DNA from: Klebsiella huaxiensis
GTDB taxonomy: Bacteria > Pseudomonadota > Gammaproteobacteria > Enterobacterales > Enterobacteriaceae
Assembly: GCF_003261575.2 (NCBI RefSeq)
Contig: NZ_CP036175.1
Coordinates: forward strand, 4,836,001 to 4,900,000
Direction: 5' to 3'
Length of the DNA stretch: 64,000 nucleotides
The notes under the pieces are model-generated. The model did no database searches. It saw nothing but the letters and a program-made list of their open reading frames with translations, and had not been told where the DNA came from. Each line of letters begins with the position of its first letter. Positions within the stretch are counted from its first letter, which is position 1. Positions 54,482-63,071 of the stretch are shown here, piece after piece. The position numbers and the translations under genes were made by a program.

Positions 54482-54510
54482 CTATTTTCTTAATTCCACT
54501 CGCAATATTT

Positions 54511-55050
54511 TTATTCCCCCTGCGGGCTATCTTCAATCGTTCCCCCCGGCCAGTCATCCAGCGCTGCCAGGGTAAACGTCTTACCGTTAAAGCTAAACAC
54601 GGTAACATCCTGTTGGATCTGTTCGATAACCAGGTCCGGCAGCGGCGAATCGCCCTCCTTCCATGATTGTCCGTTCAATACAATGCTGCGCTTCTCCGCC
54701 AGCGAGGCGTAGACGTGCGCGCTGTAGCGCAAAGGCGGCAGATTATCTTCATCGACCTCAATTGCCGCTTCGGCCTTCATCTCCGGCTCGGCTTTCACTG
54801 CCGCCGCGTTTTTTTTTATCGCCGGTTGAATCGAGGTCTGATTCAGCGGCACCAGCGCCGCATGGGCTACCGGCTGCGTCATCAACTGCGGCTCAGGTTT
54901 GTTGCGCCATTGCTCACCGCCAAACCAGCCCAGCGCAATCAACAATGCGGCATACAGTGGCACGGTTACATACGGAATTTGCACCATTTTCCCGATCACC
55001 ACCGGGGGCTCATCAGGTTGAGGAAACGGCTCTTGCTGGCGAACAAGCAC
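54511..55050 (-). CDS. pulB: PulB (GspB-like) inner-membrane protein
   Basis: GspB-family protein linked with pulA; in K. oxytoca it was not found to be needed for pullulanase secretion. The start is set at GTG 55050, where AAGGAG lies 7 bases upstream; this gives 179 residues. A GTG at 55098 would add 16 residues and put this ribosome-binding site inside the gene. Structure: a short cytoplasmic proline-rich N-terminus, one membrane helix (VPLYAALLIALGWFGG), a lysine/alanine/glutamate linker, and a small C-terminal periplasmic beta-domain (LNGQSWKEGDSPLPDLVIEQI). Follows pulA by 81 bases, probably one operon. Confidence 0.88.
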   Translation of the reverse strand: MLVRQQEPFPQPDEPPVVIGKMVQIPYVTVPLYAALLIALGWFGGEQWRNKPEPQLMTQPVAHAALVPLNQTSIQPAIKKNAAAVKAEPEMKAEAAIEVDEDNLPPLRYSAHVYASLAEKRSIVLNGQSWKEGDSPLPDLVIEQIQQDVTVFSFNGKTFTLAALDDWPGGTIEDSPQGE

Positions 55051-55131
55051 TGGCTTTCTCCTTAATAAAGAAACGCCATCCCGGCCTGTGGTTTTCACAC
55101 CGCAGACCGGGAGGTTCAGGACTAACTTAAG

Positions 55132-58100
55132 TTACTTACTGCTCACCGGCAGACCAGCGCCCTGAGCATCGCCTTGCGGCAGCTCCAGTACCGCAACGGA
55201 CCAGGCCGGAAGCGTAACGGTACCGTCGGCAGCAATCTGCACGCCATTTGCCAGCGAAGATTCGCCCGCCGTCTGCTGGATAGCGCTCAGCTGCAGCGTT
55301 TCCCCGGCAAAATCATTCAGCGTCCGGCTTTCCGGCGCGGCGTTGATCGCCACCACCAGCCCGTCAAGGCGGCTATCCAGGCTCGCGCCCGCTTTCGCAC
55401 CGTCATCCACGGTCATAACCAGCAGACCTGCCTGCTGATCGGAACCGGTATTGCGGAAATCAACGCGCTTCATCACCGCGTTACCGTCGCCCAACGTGAA
55501 CAGCGGCGAGGATTTACGCAGTTCGGTCAGTTCCTGGTAGAACGCGGTCATCTGCTTCAGCTCAGCTTCGCCCGGCGTAGCAACCATATCTTTGACGCGA
55601 GAAATCACGTCATAGTTGCTACCGTCATCGCTGCTGCGCGGCATCCCGACGTTGTAGTTGTTATCCTGCATAGAATAATCAACGCGGTTGAACCAGTCGC
55701 CGGAGTCGTAGGAGTCGCGGGTGAAGGATTTCGAGCGCAGCAGTTCAGAGCCCTGCTGGTCGAACGCAATCCCCTGCCCCAGCATCACCGTCGCCAACGA
55801 AACGGCCTGCATGCGCACGCGGGTCGCCAGGTCGGCTTCCTGGGACGCTTTATAGCTGATCATGTCCCACAGGGTCTGGTTGTCGTGCTTCGAAACATAG
55901 TTGACGACTTCCGTCGGGTCTGCGGCATAACCGCCAGGCGCGCCGTTATAGTCAATTTCGCTACCTTTCTTCACCGCGCCGTCTTTATCGATCATCACAA
56001 AATCGGCAAGGTTACCGGCCATTCCCAGTCGGGTCAGGTCGGCCAAGTGGCGAACCTGATCATCGCTCAGGCTGGTAATTTCGTTTGGTAATACGCCCGC
56101 GCCGCTGCCGACGCCCTGGTTCTGACGCAGTGCATCGCCGGAGTCGAACGGCCCGCCGCCGCGTACGGAGTCGCGCAGACGATCGGAGAACGTACCAATG
56201 CCAGTGCCTTTCAGGTTGATCTGCGAAGCGATTTCAAAGCGATCGCTCTGGTTAGAGTCCCAGCCTTCGCCGAAGAAGTAGATATCCGGGTTCAGGGCCT
56301 TAATGCGATCCCACGCCGAGAGAATTTGCGCTTTCGGGTGATAGCCCATCAGGTCGAAGCGGAAGCCATCGATTTTATAATCGGTGGTCCATACCGCCAG
56401 CGAGTCGGCGATAAGCTTGGCAAACATCCGATGCTCCGGCGCGGAGTCTGAACAGCAGGTAGCGGATTCGACGCTGCCGGTGGTTTCATTCAGGCGCTGA
56501 TAGTACCAGGGCACAATTTTATCCAGCACCGAGGTGCGATCGGTCGGCCCGGCGGCATTGGTGTGGTTGTACACCACATCCATAATGACGTTCATGCCCA
56601 GATCCTGCTTGATCGCCTGAATCATGGTGCGGAACTCTTTGATACGCGCCGTACCTTCCGGATCGGTCGCGTAAGATCCTTCCGGAACCGTGTAATGGAA
56701 CGGATCGTAACCCCAGTTATAGGAGTCAGTCTGCGCCACCAGCGTATTCAGCGCCTGCACCTGCGGGTTATCCTGACTATCGCTCTGCTTAAGCTGATTC
56801 AACACCTCTTCCACCGTGGATCCGCTGTCACAGTACCCGGCAAATTCGCTGCTTTTCACTGCGCTGTTCACTTCACACAGGCGGCTGAACGGCTGCTGAA
56901 TGTCAGCAACTTTGTCGCTGAACTCGTTCACCGTCGCCAGATCGAAGACCGGCAGCAGCTCAATGTGCGTCACGCCTGAAGCCGAAAGCTTCTTCAGGTG
57001 CTGTACCATATTGCTATCACCGGCGGTCAGCGCGAGGTATTTACCGCGCAGTTCGGCCGGGACGGTCTGATCCCAGGCGGAGAGATCGCGAATATGCGAT
57101 TCATGGATCGTCATCTTCGCTAAATCCGCTTTGGTTTTCTGCGCATGCGGCATGGTCAGGCTGTCCCAACCGTCAGGCTTGAGCACGCTATCGTTGAGGT
57201 CAACAACCTGGCTGTACTCCGAGTTAGTCGACAGGCTGTGCGCGTACGGATCGGTAACTTCGTACTGTTCAACCTTACGCGATTGCGGATGATAAACCGT
57301 CATCGCATAGCGGTAGAATGCGCCTTTCAGATCGCTGCCGCCCTGCCAGGACCATGCGCCAGAAGCGCTGTCGCGGGTCATCGGATGGCTACCGGTTACT
57401 TTCTTATCCGCGCTGTACACCACCACATCCACCTGCTGAGCGGTCGGCGCCCAGACGCGGAAGTTCACGCCGCCGTCGGTCAGCTGCGCGCCGTAATTCA
57501 GCGCTTCCGCCGCTTCAGCATAGGTGTCATCCAGTACGCCTGCCGTCTGCACCTGGGTAGCGGAAATCAGGATCCCGTCCTCTTCGGCAGCAATGGCAAC
57601 CGTTTCGCCCTGCAGCAGTTCGTCAACGTTGGCGTTTTCCGGCAGCTTAAAGGCCGCATAGCTGGAAAGATGCGGGAAGCGCATGCTGACCTGCTGGCTA
57701 ACGGTGGTCGGCGTCAGTTTCAGATAGCGGTCGGTAAATTTACCTTCGCTATCGGCCGCCACTTTACTGCTGTGGCTGTAGTAGAGGCGCACGATGGGCT
57801 TATCCTGACCGCCCGACCACAACAACGTGTTTTTATCGACCCAGTGGGCTTCGGCCAGCGCCACGCCAAACGCGGCGCGGAAGGCATCGGCGCGGGAATC
57901 GTAGACCGCGCTGTTACCGGCGATAACCGATACTGTCCTGTCGGTAAAATCGCTAAACGACACCTTGAGATCGCTGTCGATCAGCTTATTGGTGCCGTCG
58001 CGAACAATCACGTTAATACAACCGCTCTCCTTATTGAGCGGAACCACCCAGTACGGGCCATATTTATCGCTTCCCGTCGGCGTGGTGCTGACATCGTTCC

Positions 58101-58404
58101 AGTCAGCCACCGGCGAACTCAGCGCGTCACAGGTTTCGTTATTCCACAGATAGAGGTTTTTACTGCTGTAGTCCGCCGCGCTGTTGCTGGTGATCCCGGC
58201 AATATCCACCAGGTGGATGACCGCCTGGTTTTCTACCGCCGTGACCGCTTCACCGGGCACCGCAACGTCAGGTAAACGTACAACGACATCCTGATTATCA
58301 GGCGTGTCAGGATTTCCAGAGGAAGAAGAAGAGGATCCGTTATCGCAGCCGCTAAGCAAAACCAGCGATCCCAGAACCAGGGCATTACGGGTATATCTGA
58401 GCAT
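55132..58404 (-). CDS. pulA: Surface lipoprotein pullulanase
   Basis: Debranching enzyme cutting alpha-1,6 bonds in pullulan and starch, carried to the cell surface by the Pul type II system. Start ATG 58404, AGGGA 7 bases upstream; 1090 residues. Signal peptide with lipobox LLSGC (Cys19); next residue Asp is the Lol-avoidance (inner-membrane retention) signal that keeps PulA available to PulC-O. A Ser/Gly/Pro linker follows (SSSSSSGNPDTPDNQD), then carbohydrate-binding and N1-N3 domains, and the GH13 core with YNWGYDPFHY, DVVYNHT, DGFRFDLMG (nucleophile Asp), EGWD (acid Glu) and YVSKHDNQT. Ends GLPVSSK. Closely resembles K. oxytoca PulA. Confidence 0.97.
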   Translation of the reverse strand: MLRYTRNALVLGSLVLLSGCDNGSSSSSSGNPDTPDNQDVVVRLPDVAVPGEAVTAVENQAVIHLVDIAGITSNSAADYSSKNLYLWNNETCDALSSPVADWNDVSTTPTGSDKYGPYWVVPLNKESGCINVIVRDGTNKLIDSDLKVSFSDFTDRTVSVIAGNSAVYDSRADAFRAAFGVALAEAHWVDKNTLLWSGGQDKPIVRLYYSHSSKVAADSEGKFTDRYLKLTPTTVSQQVSMRFPHLSSYAAFKLPENANVDELLQGETVAIAAEEDGILISATQVQTAGVLDDTYAEAAEALNYGAQLTDGGVNFRVWAPTAQQVDVVVYSADKKVTGSHPMTRDSASGAWSWQGGSDLKGAFYRYAMTVYHPQSRKVEQYEVTDPYAHSLSTNSEYSQVVDLNDSVLKPDGWDSLTMPHAQKTKADLAKMTIHESHIRDLSAWDQTVPAELRGKYLALTAGDSNMVQHLKKLSASGVTHIELLPVFDLATVNEFSDKVADIQQPFSRLCEVNSAVKSSEFAGYCDSGSTVEEVLNQLKQSDSQDNPQVQALNTLVAQTDSYNWGYDPFHYTVPEGSYATDPEGTARIKEFRTMIQAIKQDLGMNVIMDVVYNHTNAAGPTDRTSVLDKIVPWYYQRLNETTGSVESATCCSDSAPEHRMFAKLIADSLAVWTTDYKIDGFRFDLMGYHPKAQILSAWDRIKALNPDIYFFGEGWDSNQSDRFEIASQINLKGTGIGTFSDRLRDSVRGGGPFDSGDALRQNQGVGSGAGVLPNEITSLSDDQVRHLADLTRLGMAGNLADFVMIDKDGAVKKGSEIDYNGAPGGYAADPTEVVNYVSKHDNQTLWDMISYKASQEADLATRVRMQAVSLATVMLGQGIAFDQQGSELLRSKSFTRDSYDSGDWFNRVDYSMQDNNYNVGMPRSSDDGSNYDVISRVKDMVATPGEAELKQMTAFYQELTELRKSSPLFTLGDGNAVMKRVDFRNTGSDQQAGLLVMTVDDGAKAGASLDSRLDGLVVAINAAPESRTLNDFAGETLQLSAIQQTAGESSLANGVQIAADGTVTLPAWSVAVLELPQGDAQGAGLPVSSK

Positions 58405-58514
58405 TCGATAGTCCCTATACATGCTGATTAAATTATATGAAGTGGTATATACACGAAACTATTCCTGGCGTACTTAAGCACCATGAAAAAATAACGAGCA
58501 TATCTTTAAAGCGT

Positions 58515-58568
58515 CGATAATTAGATATTCTTGCTCTCTTCGGTTCAATCATCCATTCACTCATCCCC
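58515..58568 (-). promoter_or_regulatory. MalT-type promoter of pulAB
   Basis: Two direct MalT boxes on the minus strand: GGGGATGAGT (58568-58559) and core GGATGA (58554-58549), 12 bases apart. A -10 candidate TATCTA (58527-58522) puts the near box centred about -37 from the expected start near 58515, the spacing usual for MalT. Maltose/maltotriose induction is expected; established for K. oxytoca pulA. Confidence 0.75.
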
Positions 58569-58586
58569 AGGGGGCGTAGGCGGCCG

Positions 58587-58647
58587 GGGGAGAAAAAACA
58601 AAAAGGGAATGACGACCACAATAGCGAAACTCATTATGATTCGCAGC
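58587..58647 (+). promoter_or_regulatory. MalT-type promoter of pulC-O
   Basis: GGGAATGACG (58605-58614, 8 of 10 to GGGGATGAGG) and a weaker GGGGAGAAAA (58587-58596) point toward pulC. The -10 candidate TATGAT (58635-58640) places the first box centred about -37. Predicted leader is about 93 bases. Confidence 0.6.
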
Positions 58648-58739
58648 GACCTACGCAGATTCCCGCAATAAGCACGTTCAAAATAAAAAATGTCCCACCA
58701 ATATCGGTAGGGCAGTACCTTTTGTTGAGGGAAAATAGA

Positions 58740-59597
58740 ATGAGCAAAGGAATGAAAATGCATAATTCCGTGATGAGATTAACAATATCAAATAAAAAAA
58801 TAATTAATTACGCGCCTCATATTGTGACGTCCATCATATTATTTTTCACCTGTCAGCAGCTTGCACAATTAACCTGGAAAATAATTTTCCCGGTAAATTT
58901 TACGGATAACGAACGCCCTCATAGCAGCCTGACGGCACCTCCCGATGTTCTATCTAAAACAGCGCTTCCGCGCTTTACGTTGTTTGGCATCGCGGAGAAG
59001 ACCGCCGCGCCCGCAAGCGTTAATGACCTTCAGCAGGCCCCCATTTCAGCTTTAAAACTGCGCGTGACCGGCCTGCTCGCCAGCACCGACCCAGCCCGCG
59101 CCATTGCTATTATGATGAAGGGCAATCAACAGGTTAGCCTCGGCGTTGGCGATAACACGCCGGGTGGAGAGGCCAAAATCGTCGCTATCTTTCCCGACCG
59201 ACTGATCGTCAATTATCGCGGCAGCAATGAGGCCATCCCGCTGTTTAACGACCAACCTACTGGCGCAAAAAATAGCGCGATGACCCCAACCCAACAATTG
59301 GCTCAGGAACTGCGCAAGCAACCACAAAATATTCTTCACTACCTCAATATTTCGCCGGTGATGACCAATGACAAACTTAGCGGATATCGCCTGAACCCTG
59401 GCAAAGACCCGGCATTATTTCGCGAGGCCGGTCTCCAGGAAAACGACTTAGCTATTGCCCTGAACGGCCTGGATTTACGCGACAGAGAACAGGCCCAGCA
59501 GGCGTTAACTCAGCTTCCGGAATTAAGTGAAATAACCCTTACCGTTGAACGCGATGGTCAGAAACACGATATTTACCTGGCCCTGAGGGACGAATAA
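58740..59597 (+). CDS. pulC: PulC, type II secretion inner-membrane/periplasmic link
   Basis: GspC subunit connecting the inner-membrane assembly to the secretin. ATG 58740 chosen: GAGGG is 8 bases upstream; 285 residues. An N-terminal cytoplasmic part, one membrane helix (HIVTSIILFFTCQQLAQL), a homology region (about 90-160, LKLRVTGLLASTDPARAIAI) that binds PulD N0, and a C-terminal PDZ domain (about 190-280, SGYRLNPGKDPALF through DREQAQQALTQL). The TAA is directly followed by the pulD start. Confidence 0.93.
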   Translation: MSKGMKMHNSVMRLTISNKKIINYAPHIVTSIILFFTCQQLAQLTWKIIFPVNFTDNERPHSSLTAPPDVLSKTALPRFTLFGIAEKTAAPASVNDLQQAPISALKLRVTGLLASTDPARAIAIMMKGNQQVSLGVGDNTPGGEAKIVAIFPDRLIVNYRGSNEAIPLFNDQPTGAKNSAMTPTQQLAQELRKQPQNILHYLNISPVMTNDKLSGYRLNPGKDPALFREAGLQENDLAIALNGLDLRDREQAQQALTQLPELSEITLTVERDGQKHDIYLALRDE

Positions 59598-61580
59598 TTG
59601 AACATCACTACCGTTATCCGCCCATTTTTCCTGGCGCTACTTATATTCTCATCCCTGTTATTCAGACCGGCTGGCGCGGAAGAATTCTCTGCCAGCTTTA
59701 AGGGAACCGATATTCAGGAATTTATCAATACAGTGAGTAAAAACCTGAATAAAACGGTCATTATCGACCCCAGCGTGCGCGGCACCATTACCGTGCGCAG
59801 CTACGATATGCTCAATGAAGAGCAATATTATCAATTCTTCCTTAGCGTCCTCGATGTGTATGGCTTCGCCGTGATTAATATGAATAACGGCGTGCTGAAA
59901 GTGGTGCGTTCGAAGGATGCGAAAACCGCCGCGGTGCCGGTGGCAAGCGATGCCGCACCGGGTATCGGCGACGAAGTCGTCACCCGGGTGGTACCGCTGA
60001 CCAACGTCGCCGCCCGCGATTTAGCACCACTGCTGCGCCAGCTCAACGATAACGCCGGGGCGGGCAGCGTGGTGCATTACGAACCCTCCAACGTCCTGTT
60101 GATGACCGGCCGCGCGGCGGTGATCAAGCGCCTGTTGACCATCGTCGAACGCGTCGATAACGCCGGAGACCGCAGCGTGGTGACCGTTCCCCTCTCCTGG
60201 GCCTCCGCCGCCGATGTGGTCAAGCTGGTGACTGAACTCAACAAAGACACCAGCAAATCGGCACTGCCCGGTTCGATGGTCGCCAACGTAGTAGCGGATG
60301 AACGCACCAACGCGGTATTGGTTAGCGGCGAACCCAACTCCCGCCAGCGGATCATCGCCATGATCAAGCAACTTGACCGCCAACAGGCGACGCAGGGCAA
60401 TACCAAAGTCATCTACCTGAAATACGCCAAAGCGTCCGATCTGGTGGAAGTGCTGACCGGCATCAGCAGCACGATTCAGAGTGAAAAGCAGGCCGCGAAG
60501 CCGGTGGCGGCGCTGGATAAAAACATCATTATCAAAGCTCACGGTCAGACCAACGCCCTGATTGTCACCGCCGCACCGGACGTGATGAACGACCTTGAGC
60601 GAGTCATTGCCCAGCTTGATATCCGCCGCCCGCAGGTGCTGGTGGAGGCGATTATCGCTGAAGTGCAGGATGCCGACGGTCTTAACCTTGGCATCCAGTG
60701 GGCCAACAAAAACGCCGGGATGACCCAGTTCAATAACAGCGGCCTGCCGATGTCGACAGTGATTGCCGGCGCGAACCAGTACAACAAAGACGGCACCGTC
60801 ACCAGTTCGCTGGCCAGCGCCCTAAGCTCCTTTAACGGTATCGCCGCCGGGTTCTACCAGGGCAACTGGGCCATGCTGCTGACCGCCCTCTCCAGCAGTA
60901 CCAAGAACGATATTCTGGCCACACCGAGCATCGTCACCCTCGACAACATGGAAGCCACCTTTAACGTCGGCCAGGAAGTCCCGGTGCTGACCGGCTCGCA
61001 AACCACCTCTGGCGACAACATATTTAACACCGTCGAGCGCAAAACCGTCGGCATCAAGCTGAAGGTCAAGCCGCAAATCAACGAAGGTGATTCGGTACTG
61101 CTGGAGATCGAACAAGAGGTCTCCAGCGTGGCGGATGCCGCTTCCAGCACCAGCTCGGATCTTGGCGCGACCTTCAACACCCGCACGGTGAATAACGCGG
61201 TGCTGGTCGGTAGCGGTGAAACGGTGGTGGTCGGCGGCCTGCTGGATAAAAGCGTCACCGACACCGCCGATAAAGTCCCGTTACTCGGCGATATTCCGGT
61301 GATTGGCGCGCTGTTCCGCTCCACCAGCAAAAAGGTCTCCAAGCGCAACCTGATGCTGTTTATTCGCCCGACGGTGATCCGCGACCGCGACGAGTACCGC
61401 CAGGCATCATCCGGCCAGTACACCGCCTTTAACGACGCCCAGACCAAACAGCGTGGCAAGGAGAGCAACGACGCGATGCTGAGTAACGATCTACTGGAGA
61501 TCTATCCGCGCCAGGACACCGCCGCATTCCGTCAGGTGAGCGCCGCTATCGACGCGTTCAATCTGGGAGGGAATCTATGA
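59598..61580 (+). CDS. pulD: PulD, outer-membrane secretin
   Basis: Forms the 15-subunit gate through which PulA leaves. 660 residues, nearly identical to K. oxytoca PulD. TTG start with GAGGG 8 bases upstream, immediately after pulC. Signal peptide to PAGAEE; domain order N0 (about 28-105), N1, N2, N3 (about 115-350), then the secretin barrel with the conserved VPVLTGSQTTSGDNIFNTVE gate region (split), and VPLLGDIPVIGALFRS. The S-domain at the end (about 610-660, LEIYPRQDTAAFRQVSAAID) binds PulS. Confidence 0.97.
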   Translation: MNITTVIRPFFLALLIFSSLLFRPAGAEEFSASFKGTDIQEFINTVSKNLNKTVIIDPSVRGTITVRSYDMLNEEQYYQFFLSVLDVYGFAVINMNNGVLKVVRSKDAKTAAVPVASDAAPGIGDEVVTRVVPLTNVAARDLAPLLRQLNDNAGAGSVVHYEPSNVLLMTGRAAVIKRLLTIVERVDNAGDRSVVTVPLSWASAADVVKLVTELNKDTSKSALPGSMVANVVADERTNAVLVSGEPNSRQRIIAMIKQLDRQQATQGNTKVIYLKYAKASDLVEVLTGISSTIQSEKQAAKPVAALDKNIIIKAHGQTNALIVTAAPDVMNDLERVIAQLDIRRPQVLVEAIIAEVQDADGLNLGIQWANKNAGMTQFNNSGLPMSTVIAGANQYNKDGTVTSSLASALSSFNGIAAGFYQGNWAMLLTALSSSTKNDILATPSIVTLDNMEATFNVGQEVPVLTGSQTTSGDNIFNTVERKTVGIKLKVKPQINEGDSVLLEIEQEVSSVADAASSTSSDLGATFNTRTVNNAVLVGSGETVVVGGLLDKSVTDTADKVPLLGDIPVIGALFRSTSKKVSKRNLMLFIRPTVIRDRDEYRQASSGQYTAFNDAQTKQRGKESNDAMLSNDLLEIYPRQDTAAFRQVSAAIDAFNLGGNL

Positions 61581-63070
61581 AGCCCGCCGCCGAACGCCGT
61601 CCGCTGCTGCCTTTCAGCTACGCCCGCACGCATAACGTGATGCTGTTGAGCAACGGCGAAAGCTGCGAGGTTTTCTGCCTCGCCGCCACCGCGCCGCAGG
61701 CGCTGCTGGAAGCCCGACGGGTCGCCGCGATGCCGTTTAGCCTCGAGAGCCTGGAGGAAGAGGCGTTCGAAAAACTGTTGGTGCTGAGCTATCAGCGCGA
61801 TTCCGCTGAGGCGCGACGGATGATGGCCGATATCGGCAACGAGCTGGATTTATACACCCTTGCCGAAGAGTTGCCGGACACCGACGACCTGCTGGATAGC
61901 GAAGACGACGCGCCGATTATTCGCCTGATCAACGCCATGCTCACCGAGGCCATCAAAGAGAAAGCCTCGGATATTCATATTGAAACCTATGAACGCCATC
62001 TGCAAATTCGCTTTCGCGTCGACGGCGTCCTGCGCGAAATCCTGCGCCCCCAGCGCCGCCTCGCCGCGCTGCTGATCTCGCGCATTAAGGTGATGGCTAG
62101 CCTCGATATCGCCGAAAAACGCATACCTCAGGACGGACGCATGGCGCTGCGTATCGGCGGACGGGCCGTCGACGTGCGCGTCTCTACGCTGCCTTCAAGC
62201 TATGGCGAGCGCGTGGTGCTGCGCCTGCTCGACAAGAACAGCGTTAATCTCGATCTGCTGACCCTTGGGATGTCGCCCACCCTGCTTCAGCAGGTGGATG
62301 GGCTGATCGCTCGCCCGCATGGCATTGTGCTGGTCACCGGGCCGACCGGCTCCGGTAAAAGCACCACCCTTTACGCCGCGTTAAGCCGCCTCGATGCCCG
62401 TGAGCGTAACATCATGACCATTGAAGACCCTATCGAATACGAGCTGGAGGGCATCGGTCAGACCCAGGTTAACAGTAAAGTCGATATGACCTTTGCCCGC
62501 GGGCTGCGCGCCATCTTGCGCCAGGATCCCGACGTGGTGCTGGTGGGTGAAATCCGCGATGGCGAAACGGCGCAAATTGCTGTCCAGGCCTCGCTAACCG
62601 GGCATCTGGTGCTCTCGACACTGCACACCAACAGCGCGCTGGGCGCTATCTCGCGCTTACAGGATATGGGCGTGGAGCCTTTTCTGCTCTCCACCTCGCT
62701 GCTGGCGGTGATGTCGCAGAGGCTGGTGCGCCGACTGTGCCCGCATTGCCGCCAGCAGGAACCGGCGAATGTCGACACCGCTCGTCAAATGAATATCGCC
62801 CCCGGCACGGCACTTTGGCGGCCTCAGGGCTGCGCCGAGTGCGGTTTTACCGGCTATCGCGGGCGTACCGGCATTCATGAACTGCTGCTGGTGGACGATC
62901 GCGTGCGTATGGCTATCCACCGTGGTGAAAACGAGGTCACGCTGATCCAACAGCTGGGGGCGGACTATATGACCCTGCGCCACTCCGGGCGGGAAAAAGC
63001 GCTGGCGGGGATCACCAGTTGGCAAGAGGTACTCAGAGTCACCGAGCAGCAGACTACGGAGGCCTCCTGA
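61577..63070 (+). CDS. pulE: PulE, type II secretion ATPase
   Basis: Cytoplasmic GspE ATPase driving pseudopilus assembly. 497 residues. Walker A GPTGSGKSTTLYAAL (about residue 255), Asp box IEDPIEYELEG, Walker B RQDPDVVLVGEIRDGETA, His box TGHLVLSTLHTN, and the tetracysteine zinc site LCPHC / CAECG (about 393-424). The start overlaps the pulD stop (ATGA) with GGGAGG upstream. Confidence 0.97.
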   Translation: MKPAAERRPLLPFSYARTHNVMLLSNGESCEVFCLAATAPQALLEARRVAAMPFSLESLEEEAFEKLLVLSYQRDSAEARRMMADIGNELDLYTLAEELPDTDDLLDSEDDAPIIRLINAMLTEAIKEKASDIHIETYERHLQIRFRVDGVLREILRPQRRLAALLISRIKVMASLDIAEKRIPQDGRMALRIGGRAVDVRVSTLPSSYGERVVLRLLDKNSVNLDLLTLGMSPTLLQQVDGLIARPHGIVLVTGPTGSGKSTTLYAALSRLDARERNIMTIEDPIEYELEGIGQTQVNSKVDMTFARGLRAILRQDPDVVLVGEIRDGETAQIAVQASLTGHLVLSTLHTNSALGAISRLQDMGVEPFLLSTSLLAVMSQRLVRRLCPHCRQQEPANVDTARQMNIAPGTALWRPQGCAECGFTGYRGRTGIHELLLVDDRVRMAIHRGENEVTLIQQLGADYMTLRHSGREKALAGITSWQEVLRVTEQQTTEAS

Positions 63071-63071
63071 G

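Noticed and set aside
57145..58275. A 376-codon plus-strand open frame within pulA
   Set aside because: Mirror of the pullulanase reading frame in GC-rich DNA; no initiation signal and no homology recognised.
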